64,000 bases of DNA from Lysinibacillus sp. ZYM-1. GTDB lineage: Bacteria > Bacillota > Bacilli > Bacillales_A > Planococcaceae. A program made the position numbers and the translations under genes. The notes under the pieces were generated by a model, which searched no databases, was not told the origin of the DNA, and was given only the letters and a program-made list of their open reading frames with translations. The stretch's first letter is position 1, and each line of letters opens with the position of its first letter. The DNA lies in the NCBI RefSeq assembly GCF_001308875.1, contig NZ_KQ465111.1:62001-126000 (forward strand). The letters are read 5' to 3'. Positions 57,823 to 64,000 of the stretch are shown in pieces.

Positions 57823-59370
57823 TTGGAACATGTGATTGAAATGCTAGGAATCCGTAAAGAATTCGGTAATTTCGTGGCGAATAATAACATCACCCTCCAA
57901 CTGAAACAAGGCGAAATCCATGCATTACTTGGTGAAAATGGTGCAGGTAAATCGACTTTGATGAACGTCCTTTTTGGTTTGTATCAACCAGAGGGTGGCG
58001 AAATTCGCGTTCGTGGGAAAGCTGTAAAAATTACAAACCCAAATGTTGCCAATGATTTGGGGATTGGTATGGTGCATCAGCACTTTATGTTGGTAGAAAA
58101 TTTTACAGTAACAGAAAATATTATATTAGGTTCTGAGCCAACTAAAATGGGGATCGTCAATATAAAAGATGCGGCGAAAAAAGTACATGCCCTTTCTGAG
58201 AAATATGGCTTGGATGTTGATCCAAATGCTAAAATAGAAGACATCACTGTTGGTATGCAACAACGTGTTGAAATATTAAAAACATTGTATCGTGGTGCCG
58301 AAATTTTAATCTTTGATGAACCGACAGCCTCTTTAACACCGCAAGAAATTACAGAATTAATTCAAATTATGCGTCGTCTTATTGCGGAGGGGAAATCCAT
58401 TATTTTGATTACCCACAAGCTAAAAGAAATTATGGAAGTGTCCGATCGTGTAACGATTATCCGTAAAGGTGAGGGGATTGGTACAGTTGTAACCGCTAAC
58501 ACAAACCCTGATCAATTAGCTGAAATGATGGTTGGTCGACAAGTTGAATTTAAAACAGAAAAAACAGATGCGAATCCAACTGATGAAGTATTAGCCATTC
58601 ATGACTTAGTAGTAACAGATTACCGGAATATTGATAAAGTAAAAGGCCTTAACTTAAAGGTTCGCAAGGGAGAAATCGTCGGTATAGCCGGTATTGATGG
58701 AAACGGTCAGTCAGAATTAATCGAGGCGATTACAGGTCTACGTAAAGTTAAAAGTGGTACTGTTGAACTAAATGGTAAAAATATCACCAATTTAAAGCCT
58801 CGTAGTATTACAGAAGAAGGCGTTGGACATATTCCACAAGATCGTCATAAGCATGGTTTAGTCCTGGATTTCCCAATTGGTCATAATATTGCGCTGCAAA
58901 CGTATTACCAAGCTCCTATTGCTAAAGGCTTTGTGATGGACTATAAAAAAGTGTCAGAGAAAGCCCGTCAAATTATTAAAGAATACGATGTACGTACAGG
59001 TAATGGTGAAATGACACCTGCTCGTGCATTATCTGGTGGTAACCAACAAAAGGCAATTATTGGTCGTGAAATTGACCGTAATCCAGATTTATTAATCGCT
59101 GCTCTACCAACACGTGGTCTTGACGTAGGGGCGATTGAATTCATTCACTCGCGTCTCATTGAACAACGTGATAAAGGAAAAGCCGTTCTGTTAATTTCGT
59201 TTGAATTAGATGAAGTTATGAATGTTTCGGATCGCATAGCCGTTATTTATGATGGTCAAATTGTGGATGAATTAAATCCTAAAGAAACAACAGAACAAGA
59301 GCTAGGATTATTAATGGCAGGTCAAAGTAAAAAAAATAACAAGCATGATGCGAAGGAGGGGAACGACTAA
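57823..59370 (+). CDS. Nucleoside ABC transporter ATPase with two nucleotide-binding domains (NupO-like)
   Basis: The 515-residue protein has two tandem ABC domains as in sugar and nucleoside importers. First domain: Walker A GENGAGKST, signature region ITVGMQQRVEILK, Walker B EILIFDEPTASL. Second: degenerate Walker A GIDGNGQSE, signature LSGGNQQKAIIGREI and LPTRGLDVGAI. I choose TTG 57823 (MEHVIEMLGIRKEF) after AAGGGAGTG. The stop overlaps the next start by one base. Confidence 0.92.
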   Translation: MEHVIEMLGIRKEFGNFVANNNITLQLKQGEIHALLGENGAGKSTLMNVLFGLYQPEGGEIRVRGKAVKITNPNVANDLGIGMVHQHFMLVENFTVTENIILGSEPTKMGIVNIKDAAKKVHALSEKYGLDVDPNAKIEDITVGMQQRVEILKTLYRGAEILIFDEPTASLTPQEITELIQIMRRLIAEGKSIILITHKLKEIMEVSDRVTIIRKGEGIGTVVTANTNPDQLAEMMVGRQVEFKTEKTDANPTDEVLAIHDLVVTDYRNIDKVKGLNLKVRKGEIVGIAGIDGNGQSELIEAITGLRKVKSGTVELNGKNITNLKPRSITEEGVGHIPQDRHKHGLVLDFPIGHNIALQTYYQAPIAKGFVMDYKKVSEKARQIIKEYDVRTGNGEMTPARALSGGNQQKAIIGREIDRNPDLLIAALPTRGLDVGAIEFIHSRLIEQRDKGKAVLLISFELDEVMNVSDRIAVIYDGQIVDELNPKETTEQELGLLMAGQSKKNNKHDAKEGND

Positions 59371-60416
59371 TGTCAAATCGTGTCATTAATATACTCGTTC
59401 CTATCATCTCTATCATTATCGGTTTAATTGTAGGGGCTATTGTCATGGTAGTCAGCGGCTATGACCCAGTAGAAGGTTATATCGCTCTTTGGAACGGTAT
59501 TTTTGGAGATTCATATTCAATTGGGAACACAATTCGTCAAATTACACCATATGTATTGGCAGGTCTTGCAGTAGCATTCGCCTTCCGTACAGGGTTGTTT
59601 AATATTGGTGTTGAAGGTCAGCTTATTTTAGGTTGGCTAGCAGCAGCTTGGGTAGGTTATGCATTTGAGCTACCTAAAGTCATTCACTTGCCATTGGCAT
59701 TGCTTGCTGCTGCAGCTGCAGGTGCATTCTGGGCCTTTATTGCAGGTTTCTTAAAAGCGAAATTTAAAGTTCATGAAGTTATTGCGACAATTATGCTTAA
59801 CTATACTGCGTTGTATATTGCGAACGCAGCGATTAAAAAATTGTCAGATGGTAGCTTTAAAACAGAACGTATCCATGAATCAGCTTCATTACGTTCTCCG
59901 TTTTTAAGAGAGCTTACAGACAACTCAAGTCTTCACTATGGGATCATTGTGGCACTGTTAATGGTTGTAGTTATGTGGTTCATTTTGGAAAAAACAACTC
60001 GTGGGTATGAGCTGAAAGCAGTAGGTTTCAACAAAAATGCTGCTGATTATGCTGGTATGAGTGTCAATAAAAATATTATTTTAGCTATGACGATTTCAGG
60101 TATGTTTGCGGGTCTTGGTGGTGCGATGGAAGCTTTAGGTACGTTCCAAAACGCATCCATTAAACCTGGCTTTACAGGAATCGGTTTTGACGGTATCGCC
60201 GTTGCGCTACTTGGTGCAAATACACCACTAGGGGTAGTGTTTGGGGCATCATTATTCGGTTCACTAAAATATGGTGCATTAAATATGCCAAATGCTGCAG
60301 GTATACCAGAAGAAATCGTATCGATTATCATTGCGTTGATTATTTTCTTCGTAGCATCTGGCTATATCATTCGAGTAGGCTTACAAAAGTTGAGCAAGAA
60401 AAAGGAGGGACAATAA
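59370..60416 (+). CDS. Nucleoside ABC transporter permease (NupP-like)
   Basis: This 348-residue BPD_transp_2-family permease has about eight to ten membrane spans. RTGLFNIGVEGQLILGWLAAAW, KFKVHEVIATIMLNYTALYI and GFTGIGFDGIAVALLGANTPLGVVF are typical of the larger permease of BMP-type transporters. It overlaps the ATPase gene by one base and is followed after one base by its partner. Confidence 0.93.
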   Translation: MSNRVINILVPIISIIIGLIVGAIVMVVSGYDPVEGYIALWNGIFGDSYSIGNTIRQITPYVLAGLAVAFAFRTGLFNIGVEGQLILGWLAAAWVGYAFELPKVIHLPLALLAAAAAGAFWAFIAGFLKAKFKVHEVIATIMLNYTALYIANAAIKKLSDGSFKTERIHESASLRSPFLRELTDNSSLHYGIIVALLMVVVMWFILEKTTRGYELKAVGFNKNAADYAGMSVNKNIILAMTISGMFAGLGGAMEALGTFQNASIKPGFTGIGFDGIAVALLGANTPLGVVFGASLFGSLKYGALNMPNAAGIPEEIVSIIIALIIFFVASGYIIRVGLQKLSKKKEGQ

Positions 60417-60417
60417 C

Positions 60418-61377
60418 ATGAGCTTTTTAGAAATGTTATATTTCATCATCCCTTCAGCGATTCTTTATGCAACACCTTTGATTTTTACTGCTATCGGTGG
60501 TGTATTCTCTGAACGTTCTGGTGTTGTCAACATCGGGCTAGAAGGCTTAATGATTGTTGGTGCTTTTGTTGGTATATTTATCAATTTAGAATTCGCTTCA
60601 TCATTAGGTGCTGCAACAGTTTGGGTGGCCATGCTAGCAGCTTTCGTAATCGGTGCGATTTTCTCACTTTTCCATGCGGTTGCTTCTATTTCCTTCCGTG
60701 CCGATCAAACGGTATCGGGGGTAGCCATCAACTTACTGGGCTTAGCAGCTACTGTATTCTTAGTAAAAATGATTTATGATAAAGGTCAAACGGATATGAT
60801 TGACCAACCGATTCGTCGTTTTGGTATCCCTTATTTAGAGGATATTCCATTCTTTGGTCGTTTATTGTTCCATGATGTTTACAGTACGTCGATTTTAGCT
60901 TTTGCTGTAGCGATTGGTGCATGGTTTATCATTTATAAAACACCATTTGGCTTACGTCTACGCGCAGTTGGTGAACACCCAATGGCAGCAGATACAATGG
61001 GAATTAACGTAAATAAAATGCGCTATATTGCTGTTATGATTTCTGGTGCGCTAGGTGGTCTTGGTGGTGCGGTCTATGCACAAACTATTACGCACGACTT
61101 CTCACATGCAACAATTGCTGGTCAAGGCTTCATGGCCATTGCTGCAATGATTTTCGGGAAATGGCATCCAATTGGTGCGCTTGGTGCAGCCTTATTCTTC
61201 GGTTTAGCCCAAACGTTAAGTATTGCAGGGAACCAAATTCCTTTCATCGAAGAAGTTCCCGCTGTCTATCTACAAATTTTACCATATGTTTTAACAATCT
61301 TTGCTTTAGCAGGCTTTATTGGTAAAGCGAATGCTCCTAAAGCAAGTGGACAACCATATATTAAAGGTAAACGCTAA
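60418..61377 (+). CDS. Nucleoside ABC transporter permease (NupQ-like)
   Basis: This 319-residue BPD_transp_2-family permease is smaller than its partner. FTAIGGVFSERSGVVNIGLEGLMIVGAF, FRADQTVSGVAINLLGL and QGFMAIAAMIFGKWHPIGALGAALFFG are diagnostic. It forms the heterodimeric channel with the preceding protein. A terminator follows. Confidence 0.93.
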   Translation: MSFLEMLYFIIPSAILYATPLIFTAIGGVFSERSGVVNIGLEGLMIVGAFVGIFINLEFASSLGAATVWVAMLAAFVIGAIFSLFHAVASISFRADQTVSGVAINLLGLAATVFLVKMIYDKGQTDMIDQPIRRFGIPYLEDIPFFGRLLFHDVYSTSILAFAVAIGAWFIIYKTPFGLRLRAVGEHPMAADTMGINVNKMRYIAVMISGALGGLGGAVYAQTITHDFSHATIAGQGFMAIAAMIFGKWHPIGALGAALFFGLAQTLSIAGNQIPFIEEVPAVYLQILPYVLTIFALAGFIGKANAPKASGQPYIKGKR

Positions 61378-61391
61378 AAAAAGTCATGATC

Positions 61392-61423
61392 AAAGACTGA
61401 GTGAATTATGCTCAGTCTTTTTT
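61392..61423 (+). terminator. Intrinsic terminator after the nucleoside transporter operon
   Basis: AAAGACTGAG (61392-61401) pairs perfectly with CTCAGTCTTT (61411-61420), nine-base loop, then T run. Confidence 0.88.
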
Positions 61424-61551
61424 CCGTATTGAATTCGTATAATTTTTAATTTTTCCCATACATACTTTGGATTCTTTTTGCAATTATAGACAGTAGACAT
61501 GTATAGTATGTGTAGTACATCGTTATATTAAGAAGGATAGGAGGGTTTCAT

Positions 61552-62823
61552 ATGTTCAAAACTATACCTTTTGCAAAAGGTGTCAATTTGCATATCCGAC
61601 AAACGACCCAATTTAAAACCGTAAATTTTTCAATTAAATGGAGAAGAGCATTAACAGCTAAAAGTGCATCGGAACGTACTGTATTAACCAATGTACTGCA
61701 GCATAGTAATGCTAAATATAAAACAACTGCAGCTTTTCGAAGCTTTTTAGATGATCTATATGGCACTGTTTTATATTTTGATACGTCTAAGCGAGGCAAT
61801 GAACATACAGTGTTGATGAATGTTGAGACTGTTAATGATCATTATTTAGCGAATACAAGTGTGTTAAACGACGTTCTTGGTTTATTGCACACGGCGATTT
61901 TTGAGCCTAATTTAGAAAACGAAGTGTTTAAGGAATCCATTGTTGAACGTGAAAAGAAAACAGTTATACAGCGAATTGAATCTATTTTTGATGATAAATC
62001 TCGCTTTGCTCAATTCCGCTTACAACAAATCCTAAGACCAAATGAACCTGCATCTATTTCGGCGAATGGTAGTATCGAGGAAATTCAAAAACTTACACCT
62101 ACCTCCTTATTTGAGGCTTATCAATCAATGTTAGCTAACGATAAAATAGATATTTATGTTGCTGGAGACATTAATGAAGAGGAAATCGTAGCGAAATTAA
62201 AAAAAGCGCTACCATTTAGTGATCGTACTCCAGAAGAAGTGCCAGCCGTTCCTCCGCAACAGCATCCTCAAAATGATTATGTTCGAGAACAGCATGAAAT
62301 GAAGCAAGGCAAGCTCCATATTGGTTTTAGCACACCTGTTAGATTTGGAGATGCTGATTTTGCTAAAATGCAGATTTTTAATGGCATTTTTGGGGGCTAT
62401 CCTCATGCAAAATTGTTTATGAATGTGCGTGAGAAAGAGAGTCTTGCTTATTATGCATCAAGCTCCTATGCATCGCATTACGGTCTGCTGTTTGTTGTTT
62501 CTGGTATTGAAGCCAAAAATGAAGAAAAAGCATTGTCGTTAATTAAAGAACAACTTGCCGTCATGCAGGCTGGTAACATAACAGATTTAGAGTTGGAACA
62601 AACAAAGGCTATGCTCACAAATCAGTTAAAAGAGTCCTTAGATTCTGCACGTGGACAAATTGAAATTTTCGACCAATATAAAGATTTACCCGAGGATTTC
62701 TCAGTAGAAACTTGGGCAAATAAGTGGAAAGCTGTGACGAAGGAAGATGTTGTTGACATGGCAAAGCAAGTGCAGCTTGAAGCGGTCTATTTCTTATGTG
62801 GAAGGGAGCAAGCCGCACAATGA
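61552..62823 (+). CDS. ymfF: M16-family peptidase-like protein YmfF (no zinc motif)
   Basis: The 423-residue protein has the M16 fold (IKWRRALTAKSASERTVLTNVL, RFAQFRLQQI, VREKESLAYYASSSYASHYGLLFVVSGIE). The place of the zinc motif reads VLTNVLQHSNAKYKT, lacking HxxEH, so it is the non-catalytic partner of YmfH. Ribosome site ATAGGAGG. The stop overlaps the ymfH start by four bases (ATGA). Confidence 0.9.
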   Translation: MFKTIPFAKGVNLHIRQTTQFKTVNFSIKWRRALTAKSASERTVLTNVLQHSNAKYKTTAAFRSFLDDLYGTVLYFDTSKRGNEHTVLMNVETVNDHYLANTSVLNDVLGLLHTAIFEPNLENEVFKESIVEREKKTVIQRIESIFDDKSRFAQFRLQQILRPNEPASISANGSIEEIQKLTPTSLFEAYQSMLANDKIDIYVAGDINEEEIVAKLKKALPFSDRTPEEVPAVPPQQHPQNDYVREQHEMKQGKLHIGFSTPVRFGDADFAKMQIFNGIFGGYPHAKLFMNVREKESLAYYASSSYASHYGLLFVVSGIEAKNEEKALSLIKEQLAVMQAGNITDLELEQTKAMLTNQLKESLDSARGQIEIFDQYKDLPEDFSVETWANKWKAVTKEDVVDMAKQVQLEAVYFLCGREQAAQ

Positions 62824-64000
62824 AAACAATTGAATTTAAGCAATTAGATGAAACACTTTATTATGAAAAGCTAGAAAATGGTTTAGATGTTTATATATTA
62901 CCGAAAAAAGGTTTTTCTAAAACGTTTGTTACATTTACAACGAAATATGGTTCTATTGATCGCACTTTTGTGCCGATTGGTCAAACGGAAAGTATAACTG
63001 TACCAGATGGGATCGCTCACTTCTTAGAGCATAAGATGTTCGAAAAAGAAGATGGCGATGTTTTCCAAAAGTTCAGTGAATATGGAGCTTCTGCTAACGC
63101 CTTTACATCCTTTACGCGTACGGCCTACTTATTCTCCTCTACAGATAATATTTACAAAAGTACAGATACTTTATTGAATTTTGTACAAGAGCCATACTTT
63201 ACAGAGGCTACTGTAAACAAAGAAAAAGGAATTATTGGACAAGAAATTACGATGTATGATGATCAACCAGATTGGCGCTTATATTTTGGCACGATTGAAA
63301 ATATGTATCATCACCATCCTGTAAAAATTGATATTGCTGGTACAATTGAATCGATTGATGGCATTACGGCCGATCATTTATATACGTGCTACAATACATT
63401 TTATCACCCATCTAATATGTTATTATTTGTGATTGGTGCAGTAGACCCAGAGGAAATGATGGCTTTTATTCGTGATAATCAGGGTAAAAAAGAGTTCCCA
63501 GAACCTACGCCAATTCAACGTTTCTTTGATGAAGAACCAACAGAGGTAGCGATTAAAGATCGGACATTAAACATGGATGTACAAAAGCCCAAAGTTTATA
63601 TTGGACTGAAAGCAAAAGAAACAAATTTGTCAGGTCGAGAAATGTTAAAGCATGAGCTATCTGTTCAAATTGCTCTGGAACTTATTTTTGGACGTACATC
63701 TAATTTTTATGAACGTGTCTACGAGGAAGGCTTAATTGATGAGACGTATGCTTTTGATTTTACGTTAGAAAAAGGTTTTGGATTTGCTATGATTGGTTCT
63801 GATTCTTCAGAGCCTGATAAATTAACATCAGCGATAACAGAAGAATTAGCCAAATTTGATGGACAGTCACAATTTGAAAGTGCTGATTTAGAACGAATTA
63901 AACGTAAAAAAATTGGTTTCTTCTTACGCGCTTTGAATTCTATTGAATTTATCGCAAACCAATTTACTCGTTATTCCTTTAATGATATGAATTTGTTTGA
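62820..64000 (+). CDS. ymfH: M16-family zinc peptidase YmfH, 5' part
   Basis: The gene starts at ATG 62820, overlapping the ymfF stop, and stays open to the window edge (about 393 residues). MKTIEFKQLDETLYYEKLENGLDVYILPKKGFSKTF-type start is family-typical. The zinc motif HFLEH is intact (IAHFLEHKMFEKEDGDVF), with the downstream Glu in KEKGIIGQEITMYDDQPDWR. It is therefore the catalytic half of the YmfF/YmfH pair. The C-terminus lies outside the window. Confidence 0.92.
   Translation, partial: MKTIEFKQLDETLYYEKLENGLDVYILPKKGFSKTFVTFTTKYGSIDRTFVPIGQTESITVPDGIAHFLEHKMFEKEDGDVFQKFSEYGASANAFTSFTRTAYLFSSTDNIYKSTDTLLNFVQEPYFTEATVNKEKGIIGQEITMYDDQPDWRLYFGTIENMYHHHPVKIDIAGTIESIDGITADHLYTCYNTFYHPSNMLLFVIGAVDPEEMMAFIRDNQGKKEFPEPTPIQRFFDEEPTEVAIKDRTLNMDVQKPKVYIGLKAKETNLSGREMLKHELSVQIALELIFGRTSNFYERVYEEGLIDETYAFDFTLEKGFGFAMIGSDSSEPDKLTSAITEELAKFDGQSQFESADLERIKRKKIGFFLRALNSIEFIANQFTRYSFNDMNLF

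Overview
The window is a low-GC Firmicute chromosome segment that I read as Lysinibacillus or a close relative in the Bacillaceae/Caryophanaceae. Its backbone follows the Bacillus subtilis order fla/che - sigD - swrB - rpsB - tsf - pyrH - frr - uppS - cdsA - dxr - rseP - proS - polC - rimP - nusA - rnpM - rplGB - infB - ylxP - rbfA - truB - ribF - rpsO - pnp - mlpA - ymxH - dpaA - dpaB - asd - dapA - rnjB - spoIIIE - ymfC - nucleoside ABC transporter - ymfF - ymfH. Dipicolinate synthase and SpoIIIE indicate an endospore former. The chemotaxis genes (cheB, A, W, C, D) indicate a motile cell with Bacillus-type adaptation. The genus is inferred from protein similarity and gene order as I remember them; no database search was run.

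Region by region: 1-4.6 kb is the tail of the chemotaxis operon, ending in an intrinsic terminator. 4.8-11.9 kb is an accessory cassette between cheD and sigD: four tandem cytosine-deaminase-like amidohydrolase genes (the first decayed to a pseudogene), a YfcC/DcuC-type membrane transporter and a small zinc nucleoside/base deaminase. 12.1-14.0 kb holds sigD, with its own promoter, and swrB. 14-41.2 kb is the core translation, replication, lipid and isoprenoid block, with a DoxX-family gene between rpsO and pnp. 41.2-44.7 kb is a Fur-box-controlled haem uptake and degradation operon. 44.7-47.2 kb is a reverse-strand YtrA-type GntR/ABC operon with a palindromic operator. 47.3-51 kb is ymxH-dpaA-dpaB-asd-dapA, without the dapG found there in B. 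subtilis. 51.2-55.3 kb holds RNase J2 and SpoIIIE. 55.5-61.4 kb is a GntR regulator plus a BMP-type nucleoside ABC transporter. 61.5-64 kb is an M16 peptidase pair, the second gene running off the window.

The most unusual part is the cassette at 4.8-11.9 kb. It looks like an uptake, deamination and ring-opening module for an unidentified nitrogen compound, expanded by gene duplication. Its position separates sigD from the chemotaxis operon, and the sequence shows both a terminator after the che genes and a new sigma-A-like promoter before sigD. Other points worth a second look are a structured terminator-ended RNA element before polC, a long hairpin between nusA and rnpM, competing stems in the leader of the nucleoside-transporter ATPase gene, and two accessory operons between mlpA and ymxH. 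I saw no rRNA, tRNA, CRISPR array, transposase or prophage genes.
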